From contig JAFEMH010004866.1 in NCBI GenBank assembly GCA_022495995.1, positions 62,001-126,000 of the forward strand: 64,000 nt of DNA, written 5' to 3'. The stretch is from Adenophora triphylla var. japonica. Its lineage: Eukaryota; Streptophyta; Magnoliopsida; Asterales; Campanulaceae. Positions 1-11,215 of the stretch are shown piece after piece. The notes under the pieces are model-generated. The model saw only the letters and a list, made by a program, of their open reading frames with translations. It was not told the origin of the DNA and did no database searches. Within the stretch, counting starts at the first letter, position 1; the number at the start of each line of letters is the position of its first letter. Both the position numbers and the translations under genes were made by a program.

Positions 1-158
1 ATTGTGCTTTTCATCAAGCTCACGGACATCGGTGACAAGCGCTTCACTCTGAAAAAGGCAATCCGGGGGCTAATAGAGCAAGGAAAGTTGGAAGGCCCCG
101 AAGGGCCTAACACGATCAAAAATCCCTGCCAAGGAACCATAATCGGTGAATATGATTG
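1..158 (+). pseudogene. Gag C-terminal remnant (zinc-knuckle-like linker)
   Basis: Frame 1 reads FTLKKAIRGLIEQGKLEGP and stops near 158. In Tat-type gypsy polyproteins a segment of this form follows the half zinc-knuckle (C-FH-D-GH-TE-C) at the end of gag and precedes protease. The cysteines and histidines that should precede it are mutated here. It is the first recognisable piece of the element and runs in from outside the window. Assignment rests on motif memory only. Confidence 0.5.
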
Positions 159-1856
159 AATGTGGAGAATCTTCGCATGCCCGGGAAGATCTTGATGAAG
201 GTCCCCAAATACCCGTGGCCAACCTCGTCGAGGATCCGAGTCGGATTCCCCTCGGCCTTGAGGATATCGAACGAATCAACCCATCTTGGTCTCATGTCGG
301 AGACTCCTTGCAAGAATACGAGGCCCGCTATTTCTCGGATGAAGGGAAGGCCAATGCTTGAAGAAGCTGGGGCTGTTCCGGTCAAAACATGAGAGGACCA
401 TTTACACAAGATGGTTAGAACAATCGAGAAGAATCGAACAAGAAAGCTTCCGGCGAGCACATGCTTGGGGCTTATCGGCAAAGAGGCCGAAAAGCATGCG
501 GAGCTAGTACACTTCCACAAAGCGGCTATTGGAGAAGTCAAATACGACCCGAAGGCGGTGGCGAAGAATCGGAGGAGGAAGAACCCTTCTACATTCTACA
601 CAGTGTTAAATACGTGCCACCCCCTCTCACTCTTCCCCGCAATTTACGGGAGGAGAAGGCGAGTCACAATTGCCACTTAGGGAATGGGAACATATGACAA
701 TTTTGCGGTTGCACGCACCCATATTCCCCCAGCGGGTTTGATCGGCGTTCCCTCTCGGCGAAATCCCGGTAGTATGGGAAGAAGATTCCGATGACAACGA
801 TGATGATGATGATGACGAGAGTGAAGAGTCAAGCTGAGGCCCCGTCCGGAAACAATGCGGAACAATCATGCCGAGAAATGAGCCCATGGGAGCCGGGCAC
901 AATGGTTGGTTATCGGCAAGCGGCAGCGAAGAAACTTCGGAAGACGAATATGAGACCGAGGACATGAAGGCCATGAAGTTTCATGGATCTGAGCACGTGG
1001 ATGTCTTAGAATTCAACAACGCCTACCATGCTTTGGGGAAAGGGTTTTCGGGTGTCAGATCCGGGTGATAGTCGAAGATACGATCGAAAGAGGAAAATTA
1101 ACTCCCATCCGCCCAAATGAGAAAATAACCATGGTTAGATCAAATCCACCCCGAACAAAGTAACACTCCTTGTCGGGGTTACCCAAGAAGAGGTCACCTT
1201 CCCCGAATGTATGTCGGCTTTCGGAGAAGTCCTAGAGCGGCATGATACCGGATGCGCCTCCCACACGAACGCTATAATCATCTCCAACTACTGAGTATTA
1301 CGAAGGGAATCGAATGGCTGCACTATACCAGGGATGAGATCGAAAAGCCGCCGAGTCCCGACAATGGCGACTCTTGTTGCATGATAACTATGAGCAAGGC
1401 CGGCCATGAGAGTGAATCGGAGGACGCCCTAGCTCTGTGGGCCATCCGAGGGGCAACAACACAACCCCAAACCCAAAGTCGGTGACAGGGAAGCGGTTAT
1501 AAGGGCCGCCCGGGGAAGGAGCCGGTACGGCTCGGCCCCTCACTGTCGCTAGGCTCAGTCGGAGCCGGTGGCCAATAGCGAAAAGGGCTCCCCGTTGACC
1601 TTAGCGGCATTGAAGAAATCCGGTCAAGAGACAGCGTGAGGAAGTTAATCTGTTGACCCGATGAGGCGAGATCTTCCAAGGGAATCCCAAGGCGAGATAA
1701 GAAGGCCACGGATCAAGCACCGAAAGAAGATCGCCGCCCCTATGCTAAGGCAGTGAAACTCCGGATCCCGAAAAGAGGATCCGTGCTCACCCGGTTGAAG
1801 CAAACACGGGCCAACATTTCCCTACGGTCTCTACTCACTTCGTCCTATCCCCATAA
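159..1856 (+). pseudogene. Degenerate gag-protease linker
   Basis: The stretch has coding-like, GC-rich, purine-rich composition but stops in every frame. Short open segments occur near 411-680, 868-1068 and 1252-1485, rich in Glu, Asp and Lys. They sit where Tat elements carry the linker between gag and protease. No further domain is identifiable, and none of the short open segments has the context of a separate gene. Confidence 0.4.
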
Positions 1857-2380
1857 GTGAAGGCTGGAAGAAAGCACAGCTCGCACTCTAGTGCTATTGA
1901 TGCTACTCCCGATGACGTGGTACGGCTGATTGGAAACATCCATTACGGGAACATAATCACTTTCACGGATCTCGACCTCCCTCAATTTGGGGCTGATCAT
2001 AACGAGCCTCTCTTCATCACGGTCCAATTGGATGAGCGACGCCTCCCTCGGGTCTGGTTGATAATGGGTCCGGAATGAACATTCTTCCGGCAAAGATCAT
2101 GAGCTTGCTTGATATCAAGACTACGAGACTTGAAGCCTTCCTCCCTCACAGTCAAAGCTTACGACTCAACATCTCGGCGGTCCTTGGAGTCGCCACTTTA
2201 GACCTACTGGTTTCGGACGAAATTGATACTGTGGAATTCCGGGTTATTGACATCCCGATTACTTTCAATGCCTGTTTGGGAAGACCTTGGCTCCATCAAG
2301 TCAAAGGGGTCGCCTCAAGCCTCCACCGGTGTGTGAAATTCGTCTCGAATGGGGATCGACGACCATTTACGGAGATTTAG
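1857..2380 (+). pseudogene. Retroviral-type aspartic protease remnant (Tat/Ogre-like)
   Basis: Two overlapping open segments in different frames together resemble the protease of Tat-like gypsy elements. The first (1857-2078) carries DDVVRLIGNIHYGN, then DLDLPQFGADHNEPLFITVQ and RRLPRV, just ahead of the active-site loop. The second (2075-2380) carries MNILPAKIMSLLDIKTTRLE and ends with CLGRPWLHQVKGVASSLHR, the usual 'LGRPW' closing block. The frame changes right at the active-site region, so the enzyme is broken. It would normally cut the Gag-Pol polyprotein. The family call is fairly secure because the order and wording of the blocks match; activity is excluded by the frameshift. Confidence 0.75.
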
Positions 2381-3420
2381 TCACTTTGGAGGGCACGGAT
2401 ACGGGCGGAATACCTATTGGAAATCAAACATGACGAGGAAGGTCTCATGCTAACGGGCTTCACGGTCGAGCCTCCCAAGGCCCAAGTGTGCAACATAGAT
2501 CGACGGTCACTCGGGATAAAATCCCGCGGTCTTGAAAATGATGAGAAAAATGAGCTATCTACTGGCCTCGGTGCAGGAAGCACCAACAAGGAACTCACAA
2601 ACTCATCGAGGTGAAAGGACGAGAATACTCGCCACGGCACTGGGATATGAGGCCTCCTCGGTGGACCTTTGCAAAAGGAAAAAAGATTTGAAGGCTGCCA
2701 CGGGGAAAGGTCCCGGTCGACGACCCTAAATCTCTCCCCTTCGAGTCCTAATTTGGTGACTACTTTGTAAAGGGTCCCACACAACCGGGAAACATCACCA
2801 GAGCCCGCTCCTACGGCGGGATGGCTAAAGCTACGGGATAGCCTCAACAAGTTTAGAGGAACCAAGGCTAACCCGGTCCGTAGAATGTTCTGGACCTACC
2901 CAGATACACAGGGCTACCACTACCATGAAGAGTGAGTATACCTTCGAGGCGTGCAGACACAGTGGAACAGGTTCGAGAAGCTCACAACCACTATTCCCTC
3001 TTTGCCCGGGAAGATCCGAAACACGAATTCGAATTGACGGTGCCAAAAGCTAAGGCCACGGAATTTCCCTCGAGATGATTGGGATGGTGCAGTTATGCGG
3101 CAATTGTTCGAAGAAGAGAGTTCCAGTGCCGGACACGATTGATCTCGGCTCGGTCCAAGAGATGATAGCAACAATTGAGAAAGGAAAACAAAAGCGGCCA
3201 CGAGTTCTCGAGTCATGAGGCCACCAAATGGCCAGCCGCTAAAAAATTGGGAAAACCTCTCGGGCCGTCAGCGACCAAGGAGGAAATGATCACCAAGCTT
3301 GGATTGGTCCCCGTCCCTTTGTGTCAATCTAGGACAAGTCCTCCCGGTCTCTCTTTGTTAAGATCGGAGTCTCTAGGGTCGTCCGACGGCCTTACGCTGA
3401 AGACTACGAGTACGTAGCAA
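2381..3420 (+). pseudogene. Decayed polyprotein segment after protease
   Basis: The composition stays coding-like but no frame is open for long and no reverse transcriptase or RNase H motif (DD box, YxDD, TDASxxG) is visible. Some words such as MFWTYPDTQGYHYHEE (around 2885-2930) look like gypsy gag-type cysteine/histidine linker sequence. This suggests the segment is rearranged rather than a simple continuation of pol. The expected 2 kb of RT and RNase H is missing between here and the integrase. Confidence 0.35.
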
Positions 3421-3780
3421 GCCTTTGTATTCCTTTTCGTTTTCAATGAAATGACGAACCTTTACGAGTATCCCTTGATTGCCACTTTAACTAATGACGA
3501 ATTAAAAAAAAACACTTAATAATAATTCATTAGATAAAGAAGCGAGACACATTAAACGAAAAAAAAATCAAACAACAAAAAAAAATCTTTAAGCGGGTTG
3601 TCAGGAAGAGGAAAATCGAGCCCAAGTGCCGAAGAGATTTTGACAAGTGTGAATTTGGGAACTGCGGAAGAGCCTAAAGAGACGCAGATTGGTGATTTCT
3701 TCGAAGGAATCGGAAAGGATGCTCTGCAAAGTCCTACAAAATCCTCAATTCAAGGAAAGTAGCCCTCTTCATCAAAGAGA
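3421..3780 (+). other. A-rich non-coding junction
   Basis: The stretch has several A runs at 3505-3590 followed by a short GC-rich segment. No ORF, terminal repeat or motif is recognisable. It joins protease-side and integrase-side remains, so it probably contains the breakpoint that removed RT and RNase H. Confidence 0.4.
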
Positions 3781-3794
3781 ACATCATATGCAGA

Positions 3795-4447
3795 TACGGG
3801 TTGCAGGCGAAATCATCTCGAGATAATGGATCCCACTTCGAAGGGGAATGTGAAAAGCTGGCAGCGGAATTCCGAATAACCCGTCACAAGTCATCTCCTT
3901 ACGGGCCCCGAACCAGCGGAGCCGTCGAAGCGGCAAACAAGACTCTGGAAAATATCATCCGGAAAATGGCTGTCCAAGGCGAGAGATTGGCCCGAGAAGT
4001 TACACTGGCACTGCGGGGCTACAGAACATCGGTCGAACGGCAAGCTGGGAAACACCGTTTGCCCTCACATACGGAATGGAAGCCGTACTCCCAATCGAGC
4101 TAGAAATACCCTCGCTCAGGTATCTTGTTGGAAAGCCGAGATCAACGAGGTCGAATGGCTCCAGTCGCCATGATGAATTGGCCCTACTAGATGAACGCCG
4201 GCGAAGGCCATGGAACACATCCGAGCCTACCAAGGAAGAATGGCGAGCCTTCGACAAGAAAGTAAAGCATCGGGAGATCCGAGAAGGTGATCTCGTTTTG
4301 AAAGAAAAGCCCCGATCCGTATCAACCCCTCGGCAAATGGGAGCTGTATGGGTCGGGCCATATGTCGTCCGGAAGATCTTCTCCGGAGGAGCCATGCAAC
4401 TTGCGAGACCTCGGCGGGAATCCCTTTGTACACCCGGTGAATGGTGA
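3795..4447 (+). pseudogene. Integrase core end and C-terminal tail (Tat/Ogre-like)
   Basis: The segment 3801-4103 reads DNGSHFEGECEKLAAEFRIT, then HKSSPYGPRTSGAVEAANKT. These are the second Asp and the catalytic Glu blocks of a retroviral integrase core. A frameshift near 4070 moves the reading to 4076-4447, where MEAVLPIELEIPSLRYL, DELALLDERRRR and KHREIREGDLVLK form the tail found in Tat elements. A further frame change near 4400 gives DLGGNPFVHPVN, the usual end of pol. Integrase would insert the cDNA copy into the genome. The first catalytic Asp and the zinc finger are missing and several frames are needed, so it is dead. Confidence 0.85.
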
Positions 4448-4830
4448 CAAGGCTGCGCGAGATACTACGCGTAAAACAAAGAAAAAAAAAAGAAGAAGTC
4501 AAAAAAAAAAAAAAAAAGAGAGTGCTAAAAGAGTAATACCCAACTAGGTTGAAAACCCAAGAAGGGCGGCCTAGGTAAAAAACGAGGTTGCACAAAAAAA
4601 ACAAAAACAAAAAAAAAACAAAAAAAAACAAAAAAAAAAAAAAAAAAAAAAAACAAAAAAAAAAAACAAAAAAACAGGTTGAAAAAAAAAAAAAAAAAAA
4701 AAAAAAAAACAACAAAAAAAAAATCGGGTTGAACTACGAAGACACAGAGCTCCTCAAAATGAGGGGAACGTAGGCGGCGGAAACGGTTCGGTCTAAAACA
4801 CAAATAAAAGTCATACTTTGACATCAATAC
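4448..4830 (+). repeat. A-rich low-complexity tract after pol
   Basis: Long runs of A broken by single C, G or T occupy 4480-4515 and 4590-4725. The poly-Lys and poly-Phe ORFs that cross it are composition artefacts. It lies between the end of pol and the antisense genes, where Tat-like elements have long spacers. Exact run lengths are likely to be unreliable in any assembly. Confidence 0.85.
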
Positions 4831-4994
4831 AATTGATCGAGACCATGAAAGCGTCTCGAAAAACTCTAAAGCAATTCAAATATTCATTACAAGTTAAAAG
4901 CTCTTTGATGAGTCTAAGCCCGATTCATTCCTACAGCGGCAGCTTTGCTAAAAGAAAACTAAGATACATAATCAAATTAATGTGTATGCGCCAT

Positions 4995-6513
4995 GACAAA
5001 GAAAGGGATACTCGGAAACCTCGAGTCACTCCAAGCCACTCGTCTTGGCCTCTCCCTCTTCTTCCCCCTTCGAGTCTTCTTCTTACGAGCCGGAAAAATG
5101 TCGGTATTCCTCCTACCAAGCTGCTGGTATAGGGACGGGATCTATCAAACCGGCCTCTGTCGGGGCCTTAGTAGCCCTGGCGTCATCTCTCATCTCACTG
5201 TAGCCTAGGCGGTAGCATAGGAGCCCTCCTCTCTGTCTCTTGACGTAAGCCTCATAGTCGGTCACGGCGTCTCCGCTCCTATCATGAGGGTTGGCCCTCG
5301 CCTCGGCCCTCCTCCTCTCGAAACGGTCGGGTCCTCCGCACCCACAATGGCCTCACGCCGCCTCAAAATAGCCACCTGAGTCTCTCCCGGATGCCTCTCA
5401 TACCAATCCAGTACCAAGTGGTCAAGAACACCGGTCTCGGGCCTTTGAGAATAACCCGAGGAGGAAAGGCATCATACCTCCATGCTCGGGAAAGAAATGG
5501 AAACAGCGAGGGATCATCCATAGAAGCAGGAGCCACCACCACGGTGGCTATATCATCAAAGTCCCCCAAAGGAACTGCTCCGGGCCAAAGCGTCTCGGAA
5601 CTAAAGCCGGAATATAGAAGCTAGGCTGGGAAAGCCCGGAAGCATGACCACATGAGACCCGTCTGAAGCACTCTGCGAGTCTCCACCGACAAGGCAGGCC
5701 ATCGATATCTTACGTGCGGAGACCGGCCATCCAACGCTCCCATGAGCCACGATCATCAAAATCCACAGCAACCCCCTCTGGCAAATGTCGAGGCTTGATC
5801 ATGTCGGGAGTTTCCCGAAGAATCCCAAGCGCTCCATCGGCCACGGGGTCAAGAGAGCAGGCTGCCCCCGTGCATATACCGTCTTCCGGTAGCCGGCCTA
5901 TCAAGAGCATGAAAAGTCTCCCCCAGAATCAAAGGAACGACATCTACGCCCGGGCGACAGTGAACGACAACATCCAGCGAGACCGATGGCAAATCCCGAA
6001 AGGAATAGACCATGAGCAGGGTGCCAAACATACAAAGTGCAAAGGCATCCCAATAGGCATCATCCACCAAGCCTAGGCCCCTAAACCTATCGGGAAGGCC
6101 GGAAATATCAAAATGATCGGGACCGCGGATCATACCTTGCGCTTCCTCCAGGGGAAAGATGAAGGAGGACGCACAATCTGTCAACAAAAGAAGCCCCTCG
6201 GGCAAAGGAACCGCTATCTCTTCCACCTCAGGACCTCAAGCAAGGCCCGAAATTCTTCCACGGTCGGAACAATCTCGTTGAAGGAAAGGCAAAAGACATG
6301 CCTTCTAGTGTCCCAAAATGAGGAAGAAGCCCTCAAAAGCTCATAGTCAGGAATCAATTCCTTGAGAGACCATAAGCACTTCACCTTGTACCTTTCTTCA
6401 AAGAAGGACCTCCTCTCATGCATGATCTCCAGGGACCAATCCTTGAACTTGTTGAAGAATGACATTTGGGATTCTTGGGACAATTTTGATGGAGCTTTTC
6501 TAAAGTTTTCCAT
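4995..6513 (-). pseudogene. Antisense mobile-domain-like ORF 1 (broken)
   Basis: Reading on -, an ATG at 6511-6513 opens with MENFRKAPSKLSQESQMSFF. It continues with RRHVFCLSFNEIVPTVEEFRALL (to 6214), a block typical of plant mobile-domain / DUF7745-type proteins ('F..ldLvPTieEy..LL'). A frame change leads into 5849-6226 (LVDDAYWDAFALCMFGTLLM, then VVPLILGETFHALDRPATGR), then 5710-5910 (WERWMAGLRT) and 5363-5569. At least three frame changes break it. In such proteins these blocks follow one another in this order, so one ancestral gene is likely. Function is unknown; such ORFs are often carried antisense inside large plant retrotransposons. The domain name is by resemblance only. Confidence 0.65.
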
Positions 6514-6960
6514 GGTTTTTCTCTCTTTCTCCCGAAAATGGCTGTTTGAATTTGGAGGTTGAAGAGGATATTTGAATTTGAAATAAAGTGAGACCGGATA
6601 CTGAAGCAAAATTAAAGGACAATGTCGAGATGCGGGACCCCATCCGCGCGGATATGTTTGTTTTCCATCGAGAAAAATCTGCACGCATCCAAATTTGCTA
6701 CACCAAAAGAGGAATATTCCGTCCGGTTGCTCGAAACACATTGCAAAAACCTCCCCAAACAAGTCCATATACCAAACACCCTTGCAAAAAAAAAAAAAAA
6801 CCAAGGCTCATGCAACACTTTGCATTCATACTTGCATTGCATTCATAAAATAAAATCCTAAATTATTACATCCCAAAAAAAAAAAAAAAATGTGCATCAA
6901 TAAAATCCTGTACAAATCTCAATCTCAATCTCAAATCTCAAAAAAAAAAAAATCAATCGG
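6514..6960. other. Spacer with shared palindrome, upstream of antisense ORF 1
   Basis: This is a non-coding spacer between the two antisense genes, ending in A runs at 6785-6800, 6876-6890 and 6939-6951. It contains the palindrome TCCGCGCGGA at 6643-6652, about 130 bp upstream of the antisense ORF 1 start. The same word occurs ahead of the TATA boxes of LTR A and LTR B. It may hold the promoter of the antisense transcript; no clear TATA box is seen. Confidence 0.45.
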
Positions 6961-8161
6961 GTCTCTAGCGCCCGATGTACGCCCTCGGCCCCTCTTGCGA
7001 CTCGGGCCCGCCTCCTCGGGAGCCACTGAAAATCTCGGGCTCGGGAATCGTCCTCGTCTCCGAGAAAGAGGCTCGTCGGGACTTGGCCAAACAGCTGCAC
7101 GCTACGATAGGGCAAGCGAGATCTGCGAAAAAAATCGTATCCGAAGGTGAAGGCGTCGGACTCACGGACGTCACGAAGACGACCCGCCATCTTTGCCATA
7201 CGTGTCCACTGCCGTGTGGATCCCAGGAATGACGTGATCCGAAGGCGGCACCGCGCGGGGATCAAGGAGAGGAGACAGAGGAGTCTACGAAGAAGTCTAC
7301 GGCGAATAGGGAAGCCTCCCGTCGACGGGCGCCGGCCGTGGTCGCCTCGCTCTAGCACGAGGAGCCCACATGACGACCATCCTCCTGATGAATCTCTTGG
7401 CTCCGATCACTTGCTTCGTCAGCTTCTCGACGACCACCTCCGAAAACTGCACAAAAGCAAAAGCGTCAAAAAAAAAAGGGAAGTGATGCTAAAGATGATG
7501 AAACAAAAGAAAGAAAGGAAGAGGCAGAAGCATAAAAAGCCATACCTTCATACCCGGACGAGGCCGGAAAGCTCGTGGAAGCCGCTCGAGTGAGGATCTG
7601 CACCCTCAATCGGACCCCATCCTGGATATATGAAAAATCCGTCAGAGGGTACCGCGGGATCCCAAGCCCCTCTCTATCCAGAACACGAGGCATCCTCGGC
7701 CTCCTCAAGACGAATGTCGCATATGGCTCAATCGCCACGAAATCAGAAAGTCTTTGGCCAGGCTCGGTAATCATCCCAGTCACGGACCGATCACTCGGGT
7801 GCATCATATCGGCGGGAGGCTCCACCGGTGTCCTCAAGGCGAGTTCACGCCATGTTGGCGCGTCACCCTCTCTCCCGGATAATATGCATCGCAGGTCGGA
7901 CCTCTCGAGAATCCTCCGTGCCACAGTCGAATCTCGGCGCCCTTGGTGCGCCACCTCGAAGCGATCCCGGGAAGAATATCATCCCCTCATCTGTCTCGGC
8001 CTCCGTCAAAGGAAGGCAATCCGCGTACTGACAGTCGTCGCCCCACTGGAGCTTATCTTCTCCCGGGCATGCTTGGACCAAGGCTGCATGGCCGGATACG
8101 CGGCGTACTCCGCCAGGGTGTCGCCACATCGTGACGATGGAAAAACTCCAACGCCCATACA

Positions 8162-8256
8162 CTGCGAAAGGTAAAAATCCAATCAATCCAGTGCAAAAGA
8201 AAAGTGTGTGCTCAAAAAAAAAAAGAGGGAGAGGGAAAGCAAAAGAGAGCTTATAC
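8162..8256 (-). other. Candidate GT-AG intron in antisense gene 2
   Basis: On the - strand the donor is GGAG|GTATAAG with GT at 8256-8255. The acceptor TTTTTACCTTTCGCAG ends with AG at 8163-8162, preceded by a pyrimidine-rich run. The 95-nt length and A/T richness are normal for a short plant intron. No transcript evidence is available here. Confidence 0.5.
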
Positions 8257-8940
8257 CTCCGGGGCAAACTCAAAGCGTCTGCAAAGGAGCTCACGGCCTT
8301 GGGCTGTACCTATCAAAGAGCAAAATAAAGCTCTGCCCGGCCCGGCCTCTCCCCAAGAGATATCTCAGGCCGTCTCCATGTCCTCCAAGGACCTCGGCAA
8401 GGCAAAGGCTGCCGTCCCCTCGGCATGCCCAAAGAGGGTGCTCGAAAAGCAAACCACAAGAAGGCCACAGCGATGCGCTCGGCGCCTATCCTCTCCTCCC
8501 GGCCTCGTAACTCACAATGGTCTCCACGATCTTCCCGTAGACCACCGCATACTCCATCCCCATCCCCTTTTTGGGAATAGGGGAAAAATCCCGAAGAGCA
8601 CAGTAGATCCGCATCGGCTGTAGCCATCCCGCCACTCAATGCTGCGTCCATTGAAGGACGGGCCGTGATCGCGGCGTAATCGGAGGCGTAACCGTAGCCT
8701 CGCCCCGGAAGAAGTGAAAGGTGTGGGTCGCGTCCACCGGTCTTTGCGCCAGAGCAAACATCAAGCCCTTGCTCTTAGGGAACTTGACCAGTCCCCTCAA
8801 GCACTCGACAAACTCCCAAAGCCCCGTCTCGACAACGATCTGTCTCGGACTCGGCAAAGCTCCTCGGCCCACATTCGGAAGCCGATCCCACAAGTCAATC
8901 ACGGACTCCACTGATCCTCGAGTCTTCATTTTGTTAATTG

Positions 8941-9650
8941 CTCCGTCACAAAACGGTTTCCGCCACAAAAAAAAAAAAAAAAGGAGAGAAAATGTCAAAA
9001 AGATTGCATTTGCATTTGCACAAAAAAAAAGAGCATACACATGCATTAAAAAAAAATTTTCGGCAGCATAACGGCATGCAATAGACATAGCCCCATTTTT
9101 CTCACAGAAAAGACAGTTTTCAACAAATCCCATTCAACAATTTTCAATAAAAAAAAAATGCATACATGCATATCCTACAAGAAGTTGACGGAAATAAAAC
9201 TCCGTCCCATTTTTTAAAAAAGAAAAAAATGCATACATGCATATCATCCATCTTACATGCAACGGGAGGAAAAATCCGTCCCACTTTTCAAAAAAAAAAA
9301 TCCTAAACATACATACATCTCATATTGGCAAAATGCCCATTCTTTCCAAACAAAATGCATGCATTGCAATATTCAATTTCAAAAAAAAAAATCATCATCA
9401 CAATTTTCGAATTTTCACATGCAATTTTCGGATACAAAAAAAAAAAATGGCGAAAAGGCCAATTCTTTCTCCAAGCAAAATGCATATTTTGGGATACCCA
9501 CATAATCATTGCAACATGCAAAGCATCAAAATCAAGATTCAAAGCCAAGAATATCAATCATTCGAATTTTCAAAAAAAAAAAAAATTCAAAAATCACCCA
9601 AAATTCAAATTTCAAACAAGAAATCAACAAAGGGATCAAAGGGTTTCAAA
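8941..9650 (-). other. A-rich, ORF-free stretch inside antisense gene 2 (probable large intron)
   Basis: This stretch of about 700 bp has many runs of 8-17 A on the + strand and repeats the words 'gcatacatgcat' and 'cgtcccattttt' (around 9170 and 9230, also 9270). It separates the exon 1 candidate from the next conserved block. A donor-like AACG|GTATAC is at 9657/9656; the matching acceptor is not clear. Confidence 0.4.
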
Positions 9651-9860
9651 GTATACCGTTCGGAGATTCGAATCCGAAGCCCAATGTTGCCAAGCATCGG
9701 GGTAGGGCTCCTCCGCAATCGATTGCGAAAGAGTATAATGCCTCCTCATCCGGACAAGCTCCAATCGTCTCTCCGCCACCGGGCCACGTCCTTGGCCTTG
9801 AAAAGCGCCTTCCCCGTGTTCCATTGCTCGAAAATCGAAGAAATCGGAGGAATTTTTCAA

Positions 9861-10124
9861 GCTTTTTGAGCAACAATGGCTTCCTTCTCTCGGTTTCTCT
9901 CTCTCTGCTCTCGGATTTTCAGAAAACTGAATGGGGAAGAGGAAGGGCGTTGGCCCCTCATTAATACCCCCTGGTTTTCAAACCCTCTCCGCGGACGGGA
10001 TCGTAAGGGTCAAAATGACCCTTTTGCCCTTTAAAAATGCGGAACTGCGCAATTGGGTCCCAACTTGACGAGTTAACCAAAGTTAACCAAAGTCAGCCCC
10101 TTGTCAAGAAAATCATCCCCGTGA
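9861..10124. other. Upstream region of antisense gene 2
   Basis: No coding sequence is seen. Read on -, TATTAATG at about 9960-9968 could serve as a TATA-like box roughly 140 bp ahead of the ATG at 9824, followed by a pyrimidine/purine-rich leader (GAGAGAGAGAAA). A TCCGCGGA-type word lies at 9988-9996. The right edge leads into the hairpin array. Promoter identity is inference. Confidence 0.35.
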
Positions 10125-11200
10125 TGCAAACGTAAGACCGAGTGCCCCGAGAAAGATAACGGATCCCGTATCTTTCATCAAAATCATCTCCGGCGGTCAA
10201 ACGTAAGACCCGATCTCTCCCGAGAAAGATAACGAGATCCCGTATCTTTCATCAAAATCAATCCCCGGCGGTAAAACGTAAGACCGAGTGCCCGAGAAAG
10301 ATAACGGATCCCGTATCTTTCATCAAAAATCCTTCCGGCGGTCAAACGTAAGTCCAGATCTCCCGAGAAAGATAACGGAATCCCGTATCTTTCATCAAAA
10401 TACCGGCGAGTCAAACGTAAGTCCGATCTCCCGAGAAAGATAACGGATCCCGTATCTTTTATCAAAATCATTCCGGCGATCAAACGTAAGACCGAGTGCC
10501 CGAGAAGATAACGGATCCCGTATCTTTCATCAAAATCCTTCGGCAGTAAAACGTAAGACCGAGTGCCCCGAGAAAGATAACGAAATCTCGTATCTCTCAT
10601 CAAAATCCTTCCCGGCAGTAAAATGTAAGACCGAGTGCCCCGAGAAAGATAACGAAATCTCGTATCTTTCATCAAAATCATCGACCAGCGATAAAAACGT
10701 AAGACCGAGTGCCCAGAAAGATAACGAAATCTCGTATCTTTCATCAAAATCCTTCCCAAGTCAAACGTAAGACCGAGTGCCCAGGAAAGATAACGAGATC
10801 CCGTATCTTTCATCAAAATCAAACGGCTGATCAAACGTAAGACCAAGTGCCGAGAAAGATAACGAAATCTCGTATCTTTCATCAAAATCCTTCGGCGGTT
10901 AAAACGTAAGACCAGGATCTCCCAGAAAGATAAATCTCTCGTATCTTTCATCAAAATCATTCAGGCGGTCGAAACGTAAGACCGATCCTCCAAGAAAGAT
11001 AACGAGATCCCGTATCTTTCATCAAAATCAAACGCGATCAAACGTAAGGCAGAGTGCCCCTGAGAAAGATAACGAAATCTCGTATCTTTCATCAAAATCC
11101 TTCCGTGAGAAACGTAAGACCAGGCCGAGAAAGATAACGAAATCCCGTATCTTTCATCAAAATCTTCCCCGGTCGAAACGTAAGACCGATTTCCGCAGAC
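10125..11200 (+). repeat. Tandem array of about 15 hairpin-forming units (period ~70 bp)
   Basis: The phrase CGTATCTTTCATCAAAAT recurs at about 10168, 10241, 10312, 10384, 10452, 10519, 10590, 10660, 10732, 10801, 10871, 10939, 11011, 11082 and 11147, giving 15 units of about 70 bp. Each unit contains GAAAGATAACG...CGTATCTTTC, arms that pair with each other around a GGATCC-like centre. Units differ by small indels and substitutions. The array lies between the antisense genes and the 3' LTR, a region where Tat/Ogre elements are known to carry tandem repeats that can seed satellites. The 258-residue ORF that crosses it on - is a by-product of the repeat. Confidence 0.95.
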
Positions 11201-11215
11201 GGACAAATACGCCAA

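Larger units (their letters stand above)
6964..9860 (-). pseudogene. Antisense plant-mobile-domain-like gene 2, apparently spliced
   Basis: A first exon candidate starts at the ATG 9822-9824 (MEHGEGAFQGQGRGPV) and ends near 9657 at AACG|GTATAC. After an A-rich gap the reading resumes at 8926-8680 with GSVESVIDLWDRLPN, WEFVECLRGLVKFP and THTFHFFRGEATVTP. This matches the 'LixLverWdpetHtFhlp.GE.TvTL' opening of aminotransferase-like plant mobile domains. Further left, DTLAEYAAYPAMQPWS and 7466-7954 continue in shifted frames. Two introns look real: donor GGAG|GTATAAG at 8257/8256 with acceptor CTTTCGCAG ending at 8162, and donor GAAG|GTATGG near 7543 with acceptor TTTTGTGCAG near 7449. Frame changes and A-runs show it is no longer intact. 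Confidence 0.55.

Noticed and set aside
116..541. 141-codon - strand ORF opposite the gag linker
   Set aside because: Shadow of the decayed + strand polyprotein. It has no recognisable motif or conserved blocks.
4227..4827. ORFs rich in Phe or Lys across the A-rich tract
   Set aside because: Low-complexity A/T runs give open frames by composition alone.
6214..6804. Use of the upstream ATG at 6804 for antisense ORF 1
   Set aside because: The first 97 codons are Phe/Cys-rich from A-runs on the other strand and cover the promoter-like palindrome. The ATG at 6513 fits the conserved blocks better.
10125..11200. CRISPR-like array
   Set aside because: The unit is a contiguous ~70-bp tandem repeat without unique spacers, in a eukaryotic retrotransposon.
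10184..11215. Long - strand ORFs (258 and 84 codons) reading 'ILMKDTRFRYLSR' repeats
   Set aside because: They only mirror the 70-bp DNA repeat. The period is not a multiple of three, units shift frame, and the structure is explained by the hairpin array.
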